This document shows, one piece after another, positions 36,736 to 45,898 of a stretch of 64,000 nt of DNA. Location: assembly GCF_030408815.1 (NCBI RefSeq), contig NZ_CP047355.1, forward strand, positions 868,001-932,000. Reading direction: 5' to 3'. The position numbers were made by a program, and so were the translations under genes. The notes under the pieces are model-generated. The model was not told the origin of the DNA. It saw only the letters and a program-made list of their open reading frames with translations, and did not search any database. The first letter of the stretch is position 1; the number at the start of each line of letters is the position of its first letter. The DNA comes from Corynebacterium freiburgense (GTDB lineage Bacteria > Actinomycetota > Actinomycetes > Mycobacteriales > Mycobacteriaceae).

Positions 36736-36912
36736 ATGAACATGGTGAAGCTGCGGAAGCGGGTGGAAAAAGGTGGAAAAAAGAAATGCTGTCGTTCTAA
36801 AAAACGCTGTAAAACCTGTCCTGTGGTGCTTCACCGACTCCGCAAAAACCATGCTTTAGAACTCGACGATAAAGCACTTGCAAAAGCGCTTGAAAAAGCG
36901 CGAAAGTGGTGA
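36736..36912 (+). CDS. Small basic cysteine-rich protein
   Basis: This 58-residue protein (ATG 36736) has a very basic N-terminus followed by a three-cysteine cluster KKKCCRSKKRCKTCPVVLHRL and a helical KAL(A/E)KALEKARKW tail. Its stop lies 5 bases from the pth stop on the other strand. The cysteine cluster looks like a small metal-binding or nucleic-acid-binding motif. I believe similar short actinobacterial proteins exist, but I cannot name one. The bases 36718-36736 in front resemble a poor DtxR box. The ATG at 36736 is preferred over the TTG two codons earlier. Confidence 0.6.
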   Translation: MNMVKLRKRVEKGGKKKCCRSKKRCKTCPVVLHRLRKNHALELDDKALAKALEKARKW

Positions 36913-36917
36913 CCCGA

Positions 36918-37526
36918 TTATCGGCTATGAATCTCATTTTGGGCCAAAGCAAGGCCTCGTGTGACCAAAAGTTCGATGCCATCTGCTGCATTTGCGCAAA
37001 TTGCCCCAAGATCTGCTGCTTCCCCAACTGAAAAGGGGCGTAGCACATAATCTGCTGGGTCTTGGCGTCCAGGGGGACGCCCAACACCAATTCGGACCCG
37101 AAGGTAATCGCGGCTGCCTAATGATTTTGATGTAGATTTCAACCCATTGTGGCCGTTTTCTCCACCACCTTGCTTAAGACGTACTACACCAAAATCAAGG
37201 TCTAATTCATCATGAACAACCACAATTTGGTGTATTGGTACTTTAAAAAACTGGGCAAGGGCTTGAATTGGTCCGCCTGAAAGGTTCATAAAGCTTCGTG
37301 GCTTCGCCAAAATCACTTTTGCACCATTGAAATGTGTTTCTACAATCAGTGCATTTGATTTCTTGTGTGTGGAAAATGTTGCGGGCACTGGTGAGGTACG
37401 CTCGGCGAGTTCATCGAGCACCATAAAACCAACGTTATGGCGGGTCGCCTCATATCGTGGACCCGGATTACCTAACCCAACCACTAGAAATGGTGCTGTT
37501 TGCTGTTCATTGTTAGCCACAACCAT
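36918..37526 (-). CDS. pth: Peptidyl-tRNA hydrolase
   Basis: Pth frees tRNA from peptidyl-tRNA dropped by ribosomes and is essential. The motifs are complete: VVGLGNPGPRYEATRHNVGF with the catalytic histidine, KPRSFMNLSGGP, VVHDELDLDFG with the aspartate, and GGGENGHNGLKS. From ATG 37526 the length is 202 aa. The open frame continues upstream to 37730 but would run through the rplY terminator; AAAGGAAC just before 37526 decides the start. It follows rplY in the same direction, as in most actinobacteria. Confidence 0.95.
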   Translation of the reverse strand: MVVANNEQQTAPFLVVGLGNPGPRYEATRHNVGFMVLDELAERTSPVPATFSTHKKSNALIVETHFNGAKVILAKPRSFMNLSGGPIQALAQFFKVPIHQIVVVHDELDLDFGVVRLKQGGGENGHNGLKSTSKSLGSRDYLRVRIGVGRPPGRQDPADYVLRPFSVGEAADLGAICANAADGIELLVTRGLALAQNEIHSR

Positions 37527-37581
37527 TGTTCCTTTACACACAGTGACCACGGCAGCCACATATACGCGCTGCGGGGCGTCG

Positions 37582-37627
37582 AAAAACTCCCCCTGAGAGA
37601 ACAAACTACGCACTCTCAGTGGGGAGT
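37582..37627 (-). terminator. Intrinsic terminator of rplY
   Basis: Read on the minus strand CTCCCCACTGAGAG pairs with CTCTCAGGGGGAG (one mismatch) and is followed by TTTTTC. It lies just after the rplY stop and before pth, so pth probably has its own promoter or depends on read-through. Confidence 0.85.
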
Positions 37628-37647
37628 TATTTGTAATCTTAAAGAGT

Positions 37648-38256
37648 TTACTCGGAGGCGGTCTCTTCGCCTTCCTCAGTTGCCTCAGAACCTTCTGCAG
37701 GCTCGTCAGCAGTTTCAGGATACACGACATTGATGAGCAGCAGATCAGCCTCGTCGGCCAGGGTCACGTCGCCTGGGAGCGCAACATCGCCAGCGGTGAT
37801 CTGAGAACCAACCTCAAGGCCCTCAACGGAAACGGAGATTTCTTCCGGAATGGAGAGAACGTCTGCCTCCACGCGGATGGTGTCTGCATCTTGAATCACC
37901 ATAGTGCCAGGTGCAGGCTCACCGGTGTAGACCACAGGAACCTCAACCTCAACCTTTTCACCACGGTGAATAGCAAGGAGGTCAGCGTGATCAATTTCCA
38001 AGGTTAGAACGTTTTGGTCAACGGACTTCAACATGGCAAGTTGCTTTTTGCCTTCAATATCAACAGTCACAACAGCGTTGAGGCCGTGGTTACGCACAAT
38101 TGCGGTGAATTCAAGGCGATCAACAGTAATATGGGCAGGCTCAAAGCCTTTACCGTAGATAACAACTGGAATCAGGCCAGCGCGGCGAGCACGACGAGCA
38201 GAGCCTTTGCCTAGTTCAGTGCGAAGTGTTGCAGCAAGATTCAATGTCTGGGACAT
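37648..38256 (-). CDS. rplY: 50S ribosomal protein L25 (Ctc form)
   Basis: This is the long, general-stress form of L25 (202 aa), which binds 5S rRNA. The N-terminal domain has LAATLRTELGKGSARRARRAGLIPVVIYGKG and the central TVDIEGKKQLAMLKSVDQNVLTLEIDHADLLAI. The C-terminal extension ends in an acidic tail (EGSEATEEGEETASE). The start ATG 38256 is preceded by an AGGAGAAC site. It shares the pth-rplY-prs-glmU order with other actinobacteria, all on the minus strand. Confidence 0.94.
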   Translation of the reverse strand: MSQTLNLAATLRTELGKGSARRARRAGLIPVVIYGKGFEPAHITVDRLEFTAIVRNHGLNAVVTVDIEGKKQLAMLKSVDQNVLTLEIDHADLLAIHRGEKVEVEVPVVYTGEPAPGTMVIQDADTIRVEADVLSIPEEISVSVEGLEVGSQITAGDVALPGDVTLADEADLLLINVVYPETADEPAEGSEATEEGEETASE

Positions 38257-38479
38257 AGTAAAAATGTTCTCCTGTGGTGTAACAAAGGTGAAAGTTGAGT
38301 AGCCACAGAAACAATAAAGCCTGCGGCAAAACCCGAGCGTCTTGGTCGAGTCTTCGCAGGTAAGAAGAATACATCGCGTCGATAACGGCTACCGTAATAG
38401 CCCTCGCCGAGACTCGAACACTGTAACATAGTGCGGCACTAAACCCATAGTTGCGGTAACTCGCGGAATACGCAGCATA

Positions 38480-38542
38480 CAAAACCCCGCACACACACAG
38501 TAGTGGAACTCAAAAACACGAAACTACTAGGTGCAGGGTTTA
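38480..38542 (-). terminator. Intrinsic terminator of prs
   Basis: On the minus strand AAACCCTGCAC pairs with GTGCGGGGTTT (one wobble), with an inner AGTAGT/ACTACT pair, and TTTTGT follows. It lies 10 bases after the prs stop. Confidence 0.65.
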
Positions 38543-38552
38543 AGCGAAAATG

Positions 38553-39530
38553 TTATGCCTGGCCTTCAAAAAGATCAGTCACTGAACCATTTTCAAAAAT
38601 TTCATGAATGGTTTTTGCAAGCAGTGGGGCAATCGAAAGAACCGTGAGGTTTTCCCAGCCTTCAGTGGATTGGGGGAGCGTATCAGTGGTAATTACTTCC
38701 TTAGCGCCACATTCGGAAAGACGTTCGCGGGCGGGGCCAGAAAATACTCCGTGAGTACACGCAATAATGACGTCCGCCGCACCGGCGTCTCGAAGTACAC
38801 CAACGGCGCCAGCAATCGTGCCACCAGTATCGATCATGTCATCCAAAAGCACACAGGTTTTGCCGGAAACATCACCGACTACCCGGTTGGCAACGATCTG
38901 ATTGGCCACATCAACACTGCGCGTTTTATGCACAAAAGCCAAGGGGGCGTCGCCAAGCGTATTGGCCCATTTTTCTGCAACCTTTACGCGGCCAGCATCG
39001 GGGGAAACTACACAAATATTATTGAGTTCGTATTTAGATTTGATGTAGTCCGTAAGGATCGGCATAGCGTGCATATGATCGACAGGGCCGTCAAAGAAGC
39101 CCTGAATTTGATCGGTATGCAGGTCTACGGAAACAATACGATCGGCGCCAGCAGTATAGAGCAAATCTGCCACTAGACGTGCGGAAATGGGCTCGCGTCC
39201 GCGATGCTTTTTATCCTGACGTGCATACGGATAGAACGGCAGGATGGCGGTAATACGCTTTGCGGAACCACGCTTGAGTGCGTCGATCATAAGCAATTGC
39301 TCCATCAACCACTTATTCAATGGTTGGGTGTGGGATTGCAAGACGAATGCATCGCAACCACGGACGGATTCTTCGAAGCGTACAAAGATCTCGCCATTAG
39401 CAAAATCGCGGGCAGTCATAGGAGTCAGGTCGGTGCCGAGCTCCTTTGCCACAGCCTCACTTAATTCCGGGTGTGCGCGTCCCGAAAAAAGCATGAGGTT
39501 CTTTTGGTTATCAATCCAGTTGGCAGTCAT
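38553..39530 (-). CDS. prs: Ribose-phosphate pyrophosphokinase
   Basis: PRPP synthetase makes 5-phosphoribosyl-1-pyrophosphate from ribose-5-phosphate and ATP for nucleotides, histidine, tryptophan and the decaprenyl-arabinose route of the cell wall. The motifs are clear: LFSGRAHPEL, the catalytic KHRGREPISARLVADLL, SVDLHTDQIQGFFDGPVDH, VVSPDAGRVKVAEKW, and the PRPP loop VLLDDMIDTGGTI. The length is 325 aa. It is 12 bases downstream of glmU in the same direction and co-transcription is likely. Confidence 0.95.
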   Translation of the reverse strand: MTANWIDNQKNLMLFSGRAHPELSEAVAKELGTDLTPMTARDFANGEIFVRFEESVRGCDAFVLQSHTQPLNKWLMEQLLMIDALKRGSAKRITAILPFYPYARQDKKHRGREPISARLVADLLYTAGADRIVSVDLHTDQIQGFFDGPVDHMHAMPILTDYIKSKYELNNICVVSPDAGRVKVAEKWANTLGDAPLAFVHKTRSVDVANQIVANRVVGDVSGKTCVLLDDMIDTGGTIAGAVGVLRDAGAADVIIACTHGVFSGPARERLSECGAKEVITTDTLPQSTEGWENLTVLSIAPLLAKTIHEIFENGSVTDLFEGQA

Positions 39531-39542
39531 GTTCGGTCTGCT

Positions 39543-41015
39543 CTAACCTTCCGTGTTCGGTGCCTCCGCTTCACCCAGGGCGCGGGCTGCTGCTTCGGCG
39601 GCCGGGGTTCCAGGGCGCTTGCGCTGAACCCAGCCTTCAATATTGCGCTGTTGTCCTCCGGAAACCACGAGTGCCCCCGGGGGAACATCTTCTCTGATTA
39701 CTGTACCTGCTCCGGAGTAAGCACCATCACCGACATTCACTGGTGCAATAAACATCGTGTCAGAACCCGTTCGCACATGGCTTCCAATAGTTGTGTGATG
39801 TTTATGAACACCGTCGTAATTGACGAAAACTGATGATGCTCCAATATTGGAGTATTCGCCAATGGTTGCATCCCCCACATAGGTGAGGTGAGGAACTTTG
39901 GAGCCGCGACCGATAACAGCTTTTTTGGTTTCCACAAAACCACCAAGCTTGCCATCTTCACCCACCACAGTGCCGGGGCGAATAAATGTAAAGGGACCCA
40001 CGGAGGCATTCGCACCAATGATTGAATCTGAGCCGTGTGCGCGTACTACATTTGCACCCTCGTGGATTGTCATATTGGTTAGTGTGGTGTCCGGGCCAAT
40101 CGTACAGTTATTGGCTATTACCGTAGTGCCCTGAAGTTGTGTACCGGGGAGAATCGTAACATCCTGACCGATTACAACATCGACGTCAATAAAAGTGGAA
40201 TTCGGGTCAATAATGGTTGCGCCGCCACGCATATGCTGCTCGCAGATTCGCCGATTCATTTCAGCGTTCATTGCGGCGAGCTGTACTCGATCATTTACAC
40301 CAGCGACGAGCGCGGCGTCGTCAAGCTTATGTCCACGAACAATACGATCATGATCGCGTGCAATACGCACCACGTCGGTAAGGTAAAACTCGCCTTGGGC
40401 ATTATCGGTATCTAATTGTGTCACCGCATGGCGAAGCAGTGTGGCGTCGAACGCATATACACCGGAATTGATTTCCTGAATAGCGCGTTCGTCCTCATTG
40501 GCGTCTTTTTCCTCAACAATGCGCAATACCTCGCCGTCGGCGCTGCGCACAATACGCCCATAGCCAGTGGGGTTTTCCACCCCGGCGGTAAGCACCGTTA
40601 CAGCAGCTCGAGGTTTTTGATCATGCTCTGCAAGTAAAGCTTCAAGTGTGTCGGAATTTAACATTGGTACATCGGAGGTAGTGACCAATACGGTTCCCGT
40701 AAAATCTGCAGGCAATTGCTCTAGACCGCAAGCCACAGCATGACCAGTGCCGTTTTGTTCCTCTTGAACTGCTATGCGAACACTCGAAACTCCATAAGAA
40801 GAAACATCAGTGCCTTCAATGGCTGGAATAACCTGGTCACGGCCATGACCAACAACCGTAATTAAATGAGCAGGCTGTACCCCCGCTGCGGCATGTAAAG
40901 CGTGGCCCAACATGGTACGCCCAACAACCTTATGCAGCATTTTAGGAATTGCTGACTTCATACGAGTGCCAGCGCCCGCCGCTAAGATAATAACTGCAGA
41001 ATCTGCATGTGACAT
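39543..41015 (-). CDS. glmU: Bifunctional UDP-GlcNAc pyrophosphorylase / GlcN-1-P acetyltransferase
   Basis: GlmU makes UDP-N-acetylglucosamine for peptidoglycan. The N-terminal uridylyltransferase domain starts ILAAGAGTRMKSAIPKMLHKV and has EEQNGTGHAVACGL and NSGVYAFDATLL. The C-terminal left-handed beta-helix has hexapeptide repeats (for example DVDVVIGQDVTILPGTQLQG) and the acetyl-CoA site VNYDGVHKHHTTIGSHVRTG. The length (490 aa) is normal for the genus; the C-terminal tail after the helix is rich in alanine and glutamate. In related genomes tRNA-Gln lies close upstream of glmU; here 6.5 kb of accessory DNA separates them. Confidence 0.95.
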   Translation of the reverse strand: MSHADSAVIILAAGAGTRMKSAIPKMLHKVVGRTMLGHALHAAAGVQPAHLITVVGHGRDQVIPAIEGTDVSSYGVSSVRIAVQEEQNGTGHAVACGLEQLPADFTGTVLVTTSDVPMLNSDTLEALLAEHDQKPRAAVTVLTAGVENPTGYGRIVRSADGEVLRIVEEKDANEDERAIQEINSGVYAFDATLLRHAVTQLDTDNAQGEFYLTDVVRIARDHDRIVRGHKLDDAALVAGVNDRVQLAAMNAEMNRRICEQHMRGGATIIDPNSTFIDVDVVIGQDVTILPGTQLQGTTVIANNCTIGPDTTLTNMTIHEGANVVRAHGSDSIIGANASVGPFTFIRPGTVVGEDGKLGGFVETKKAVIGRGSKVPHLTYVGDATIGEYSNIGASSVFVNYDGVHKHHTTIGSHVRTGSDTMFIAPVNVGDGAYSGAGTVIREDVPPGALVVSGGQQRNIEGWVQRKRPGTPAAEAAARALGEAEAPNTEG

Positions 41016-41058
41016 AGATAAACTCCAATTCTTTACAAGGATGTAAAACTACCAATCG

Positions 41059-41403
41059 CTACCAATCGCGCGGCGCGACTAGTTCTTCAATATCAGCTTC
41101 AAACCCGAATGCGTTAGCAATAAATAACATGTCAGAGGCGATATTCTCACGGGCAACCGTTTCAATTTCACTATCATGGGCTGACAATTCTTCATCCAAA
41201 TCATTGAACTGCTCGGTAGCTTGATGCGTTATTGTATAAAGCTCATCAAGGTTTTTCGGTTGCAATGACTCAATGGTGCGGCAAACATCCAAAAGGATTT
41301 CCTGACCTTTGGCTACCAGGAATTGCGGATAATATGGATCATCGACCATGTCAGCTAAGAAAACGTGCGAATCGATCGCATCGTGAGGTATCTCCATAGG
41401 CAA
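41059..41403 (-). CDS. DUF5713 family protein
   Basis: This 114-residue acidic protein matches the DUF5713 pattern: an early DDPYYPQFLVAKGQEILLDVCRTIE, then LDELYTITHQATEQFNDLDEE and the ending SEIETVARENIASDMLFIANAFGFEADIEELVAPRDW. The function of the family is unknown. It is the first gene of the segment between glmU and tRNA-Gln that is not part of the conserved backbone. Confidence 0.75.
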   Translation of the reverse strand: MPMEIPHDAIDSHVFLADMVDDPYYPQFLVAKGQEILLDVCRTIESLQPKNLDELYTITHQATEQFNDLDEELSAHDSEIETVARENIASDMLFIANAFGFEADIEELVAPRDW

Positions 41404-41600
41404 AAGGATAGTTCGAAAAACGCTATTAGATAGGCCAATACTGCCAAGTATTTCCTGAAAATGAAGAAGAATTCATCAGTAAAACCTGAATTTTTAAAAG
41501 TGTAAAACATAGTTGTGGCCTGGGTTTTCAGTGGTTTCGTGTACCGTATGGTCGTAATTAGGATGCCAGTCCGAGTAGTAACAAAGATAAGGGTTCACGC

Positions 41601-42026
41601 ATGATGACGTACGGAGAAATTGCGGAACAAGCTGCGGATGGCGTCTTGCCTATGCTCACCCTTGAAGCGTTTTTTCAGGACAATTCGATTGAAGATTCCA
41701 TTGCCCCAAACCAGTGGGAATTTGGGCGCCCACCGTTAGCAGAGTTGTTTGACCGTATAAGCGTGCGGCAGCAGGATTCCGATATTGCATGGGTACGAGT
41801 AACGCTTCATCCTGATACCCAAGAACTTAATCCGGATGATCCAGTTTGCGGTGATCATATTGCATTTTGCACAACAGCCTCACCGGAGGAAATTGAAAAC
41901 CGGGTTGATTATCAAACCTTGGAGAGTAGCGGCGTTATAAAAGCAACGCCGCGTATGGTGCAATCCTATTCGGATATTCCTTTGATTCCTGATGGCTACG
42001 ATGTGCTATTTCTTATTTGGGACTAG
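41601..42026 (+). CDS. Hypothetical protein
   Basis: This is an acidic soluble protein (141 aa). It begins MMTYGEIAEQAADGVLPMLTLEAFFQ and has TLHPDTQELNPDDPVCGDHIAFCTTASPEE in the middle. Two methionine codons start it; AAGGG lies about 8 bases upstream. I recognise no family. It stands alone between the DUF5713 gene and the metal ATPase. Confidence 0.6.
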   Translation: MMTYGEIAEQAADGVLPMLTLEAFFQDNSIEDSIAPNQWEFGRPPLAELFDRISVRQQDSDIAWVRVTLHPDTQELNPDDPVCGDHIAFCTTASPEEIENRVDYQTLESSGVIKATPRMVQSYSDIPLIPDGYDVLFLIWD

Positions 42027-42337
42027 GATATTCCGTCTCCCGAAATATATTAATTCGCACACAAAATATATTAAAACTCTACAGTGGTCGGATATGGGAA
42101 TCGGCCGTATCCTGGGGTAATGGTATCGAGGTTCGATTGATAGAACTAAAATGCGAAGGCTCAATTGATGTTCTGCTTGCGTTAAAGGTTGTCGCATCAG
42201 TATTTGCGATGTAGAACAAGTGCCATAGCGGGGGTGTAATTTTAGTTGTGTGTCGATGTACTTGTGCACAAAGATTATCGTTGTAGAAGAATGAGTAGTT
42301 ATTGCGATTTTCTTGGCTGTGGGATTAGGTGTGTTTC
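42027..42337. other. Intergenic region, 311 bp
   Basis: It should contain the promoter of the metal ATPase. The only notable item is a 10-base palindrome TTGTGCACAA (42262-42271) that could be part of an operator. Nothing else is seen. Confidence 0.5.
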
Positions 42338-44308
42338 ATGAGTGATGGTTGTTGCTGCAGTATCGACGAGACAAATGGGCAGCAGTCTTCGATCTCTTCT
42401 GAGAAGGCTCCGTCTCTTTGGCGCGATGTAGGTTTCCTCTGTTCAATAATTTCTGGTGCGCTATGGTTGCCTGGTGCACTTATTGAATGGCTGGGGCTGG
42501 GGGAATGGCCTATTTGGATATACGGTGTTGCGCTATTGGTTGGCGCCTACACGTTTGTGCCAAAGGCGTTACGACGTCTCGTCCGTCAACGTGGGCTGCG
42601 GCGCTTAGGTATTGGTTTACTTATGACTATCGCTGCAGTAGGTGCGGTATTTTTAGGCCATGTGGGTGAGGCGGCAGCATTAGCATTTCTTTTCTCAATT
42701 TCAGAAACGCTCGAAGAACGAGCAATGCGGCGGGCACGCCGTAGTTTATCGTCATTGCTTGCTTTAATTCCCGATACTGCGCAGGTAATCCGACTTGGTA
42801 AACAACAGGAAATCCCAGTAAAAGACATTGTGGAAGGGGAAATCCTGGTTATTGGTGCAGGTGAGCGGATTCCAACTGATGGGGTAGTAGTTACCGGAAA
42901 AACATCAGTAAATAATTCCGCACTTACTGGCGAATCAATTCCGATTGAAGTGGAACCTAATTCGCCGATACTTGCTGGCGCAATCAATGGTGCTGGAGTT
43001 ATTACGGTTCGTGCCACCGCCCGAGGTGAGGATAATTCCTTGACCCAAATCGTCCATTTAGTTGAGCAAGCACAGGCGAATAAAGGTACTCGAGCCCGTC
43101 TTGCTGATAGAATCGCTGCGCCTCTCGTTCCAATTATCCTGGTAGTAGCTTGTGCTATTGCGGGATTTGGTTTTGTTATTGGGCAACCTGAATTATGGAT
43201 CGAACGTGCATTGGTGGTTCTTGTAGCCGCGTCACCATGCGCATTAGCTCTTGCTGTTCCGGTAACAGTAATTTCTGCTATCGGTGCTGCAAGCAAGCTT
43301 GGTGTGGTTTTTAAATCGGGCGCTGCATTTGAAGAATTCGGCACGATTCGCACAGTTGTTTTTGATAAGACAGGCACGCTTACCCAAAACCGTCCCGAAG
43401 TAGTTTCCGTACATACGTGCCCCGGCTTTAGCCGCGAACAAGTTTGTGAGGCGGCTGCCGCGTTAGAAATTCAAAGTAAACATCCGCTTGCCGACGCTGT
43501 GGTGGCCCAGGTTGGCCGTATCCCATTGGCTGACCAGGTGGTCGAGCTTTCTGGCTTTGGGCTCCAAGGTCTGGTGAACCGTCAGAAGGTTCGCGTAGGT
43601 AGTCCACGCTGGATCGAATCTACTGAACTGGAACATCAGATTCATTCCATGACTACACAAGGAATGGTCGTTATTGTCGTGGAAATCGAAAATACAGTCG
43701 CCGGATTGCTTGGTATCCGTGACGAACTTCGACCCGAAGTATCGGAAGTTATTTCAACACTGCATCAGCAGGGATTGACCACTGTCATGCTTACTGGTGA
43801 CCACAAAGAAACCGCACAAACACTTGCCGCACAAGCGGGGATCACCACTGTATACGCTGAACAACTTCCCGCTACAAAAGCTGAACGAATTACCGAATTG
43901 CGGGCGCAACAACCCACAGCAATGCTTGGCGATGGAACAAATGATGCCCCCGCCCTGGCGGCCGCCACAATCGGTATTGCAATGGGTGCCACCGGTACGG
44001 CTGCAGCAGTGGAATCTGCTGATATTGCATTTACCGGAACCGACTTGCGACTCTTTCCAAAAGCCTTGGCACATGCCCGCCGCGGTCGAGCCATTATGGT
44101 CACCAATATTGCTTTAGCATTATTGATTATTCTTGGGCTTTTCCCACTCGCGCTCTTTGGGATCCTTGGTCTTACAAGTGTGGTACTGATCCACGAAATT
44201 GCTGAAGTGGTAATTATCCTTTTAGGGATGCAAGCGGCTAAAACGCCGCAATCATTTGCAAAGAGCGGAGCAACCGCCTCAGAACCTACCGCGCTTGTAT
44301 CCTCATAA
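42338..44308 (+). CDS. P1B-type heavy-metal-translocating ATPase
   Basis: This is a metal-exporting P-type ATPase (656 aa from ATG 42338). It has the phosphorylation motif DKTGTLT (D343), the TGES loop (ALTGESIP), the HP locus SKHPLADAVV, and the hinge GDGTNDAPAL. The sixth transmembrane helix has the metal motif SPC (C301) rather than CPC, the mark of the P1B-4 group (Co/Fe/Zn type export). The last helix has HEIAE where P1B-4 enzymes usually carry HEGGT. There is no N-terminal CxxC domain; only a short SDGCCCSID cysteine cluster is present, which may be a simple metal-binding tail. The metal is thus uncertain. It overlaps the next, opposite gene by 6 bases. Confidence 0.87.
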   Translation: MSDGCCCSIDETNGQQSSISSEKAPSLWRDVGFLCSIISGALWLPGALIEWLGLGEWPIWIYGVALLVGAYTFVPKALRRLVRQRGLRRLGIGLLMTIAAVGAVFLGHVGEAAALAFLFSISETLEERAMRRARRSLSSLLALIPDTAQVIRLGKQQEIPVKDIVEGEILVIGAGERIPTDGVVVTGKTSVNNSALTGESIPIEVEPNSPILAGAINGAGVITVRATARGEDNSLTQIVHLVEQAQANKGTRARLADRIAAPLVPIILVVACAIAGFGFVIGQPELWIERALVVLVAASPCALALAVPVTVISAIGAASKLGVVFKSGAAFEEFGTIRTVVFDKTGTLTQNRPEVVSVHTCPGFSREQVCEAAAALEIQSKHPLADAVVAQVGRIPLADQVVELSGFGLQGLVNRQKVRVGSPRWIESTELEHQIHSMTTQGMVVIVVEIENTVAGLLGIRDELRPEVSEVISTLHQQGLTTVMLTGDHKETAQTLAAQAGITTVYAEQLPATKAERITELRAQQPTAMLGDGTNDAPALAAATIGIAMGATGTAAAVESADIAFTGTDLRLFPKALAHARRGRAIMVTNIALALLIILGLFPLALFGILGLTSVVLIHEIAEVVIILLGMQAAKTPQSFAKSGATASEPTALVSS

Positions 44309-45418
44309 AATTGGCGGATTCTGCTCAATCATTCTGTATAAGGTCTGACGATCATGCGGCAACCCAAGTTGTCTGCGTACATGCAAATGATTGCCATCGT
44401 GCGGGTTCCAAACACAATCATTTTCCGCATATACACCAAGCACCTTACGGGCATTTGGTGAAAGCACCGGAAGCTTTTGTGGTGGTGCGCTTAACCGCCA
44501 ATATTCCTGTAGTGAAAGCCCCAAGGTAACACACAGTAACGGGCCAACTTGCTCGTCCGTCAGATATGGCTGCGAAAGTACATGCATGGCAACCGGCACA
44601 ATATCGTCTATAGGTATATTTCGTTGTACAAGTGTATGAATAAGCTTGTCCCTTACACCTGCCGAATCGTTGTATTGGGCTGGACGGATATCAGGAAACC
44701 ACTCGCGAGGGTCTTCCGTGCCACAGATAGCTTCAATAAGAACCTGGGTTGCGCGGTCGTCGAAAAGCAATAAGGCTGCGCTTGCACGCACCGCAATATC
44801 AGAATCGTCGAGATAGGAGCTGATATCTCCACCGACTTCGTGGTAGTCCATAAGCGCTTCAATACGTGCGACGCGGGTTGTAGCTCGAGTAAGCGTATGT
44901 GCCACTAGTGTTTGAACCTCGTGCATGCGCTGAGCTGGGGGAATCAATAGAGCCCACTCGGTAATAGCATGAGTGTTTGCTGGGTATTGTAAGAGAGTTT
45001 GGGTAGCGTATTCTGCTAATTCTATGCACTGGGAATCATATTGTGCGTCGAACTGATTGCTTAGATCAATACCAAGGGTTGCAAAATAGGATATGGCGTC
45101 CGCAATCTGAGAACCGTCCGGGCGATTTCTTACACGATTGGCAACTTCCCCAAGCCAGTCGATTACCTGATCGACTGCGGCGTCGGCAAGCTCTTTGTGT
45201 GCGAGTGCATGCAGTAATACACGAACTACCGGCACCGTTGCAGAATAGAACGTGCCTTGGTGCATAATCGCATCCCACAAATAATCTATTGAATCCTCAA
45301 TATTTTTCGGATTTTCACCTAGTAAGTTTTGTAAATACATTAATGCGTCATCGGCCGAACCGTAAGCATGTTTGAGTGACGCCCAATCGAAATTGTGCAG
45401 GAATGTAAGGGTTTCCAC
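44303..45418 (-). CDS. HEAT-repeat-like protein of unknown function
   Basis: The protein (371 aa if started at GTG 45418) is built from helical repeats, with LLHALAHKELADAAVDQVIDWLGEVA and later VRASAALLLFDDRATQVLIEAI resembling HEAT/armadillo-type helices. The N-terminal TFLHNFDWASLKHAYGSADDALMYLQNL is the usual beginning of such actinobacterial proteins, which is why the start is placed near it although the frame opens at 45592 and the ribosome binding site (GGCGGA) touches the GTG. The end PHDRQTLYRMIEQNPPIL is unrecognised. A scaffolding role is typical of such folds but not shown. Confidence 0.6.
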   Translation of the reverse strand: METLTFLHNFDWASLKHAYGSADDALMYLQNLLGENPKNIEDSIDYLWDAIMHQGTFYSATVPVVRVLLHALAHKELADAAVDQVIDWLGEVANRVRNRPDGSQIADAISYFATLGIDLSNQFDAQYDSQCIELAEYATQTLLQYPANTHAITEWALLIPPAQRMHEVQTLVAHTLTRATTRVARIEALMDYHEVGGDISSYLDDSDIAVRASAALLLFDDRATQVLIEAICGTEDPREWFPDIRPAQYNDSAGVRDKLIHTLVQRNIPIDDIVPVAMHVLSQPYLTDEQVGPLLCVTLGLSLQEYWRLSAPPQKLPVLSPNARKVLGVYAENDCVWNPHDGNHLHVRRQLGLPHDRQTLYRMIEQNPPIL

Positions 45419-45898
45419 TCCGCCAAGTGTAGTAAATCCGCGGCCTGGCCAAAACGCGTAAGAGCACGCAATTTGCGAAACAGGCATGCTGGAAAAATAA
45501 CCAAAAAACAGAGGAAAACCGGGCCGCCGCATTAGACAGGTAGTGCGCACTATAAAATTATGATTCGCAGTGGCTAAGGCTCTGGATAGCAAATGCTCTA
45601 AAAGCCCGCCTTAATTGATATAGAAACACTACCCAACATCTATAGTGCTCATATTTCGAAGTGGAAATATAAAACATGAGGCACGAAAGCTTAAACACCA
45701 CGTGCGCAGCTTGTGAGATGTTTTAAGGGGGTGCCGAGCTTATACTCAAGCAACCAAAATCCAAACCAATTACAACCACCACCATTCCTATGTGAAAACA
45801 ACAAGGAAAACGGCATTGGTTTGGGAACCATCAGGCGCCGACCACTGTGCAGAAACAGCGCATATATGGTGCGGCAAATGACATTGAAGGGATCGCTT
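45419..45898. other. Intergenic region with uncertain gene starts
   Basis: Between the HEAT-like gene and the lysin. Frames extend into it from both sides (to 45592 and from 45713) but without supporting ribosome binding sites. The composition is low-complexity A-rich around 45720-45790. I see no RNA gene or hairpin. Confidence 0.5.

Noticed and set aside
37527..37730. N-terminal extension of pth
   Set aside because: It runs through the rplY terminator and the rplY end; AAAGGAAC before 37526 marks the start.
45713..45898. N-terminal extension of the lysin
   Set aside because: No family similarity and no ribosome binding site; GAAGGGA stands before the ATG at 45899.
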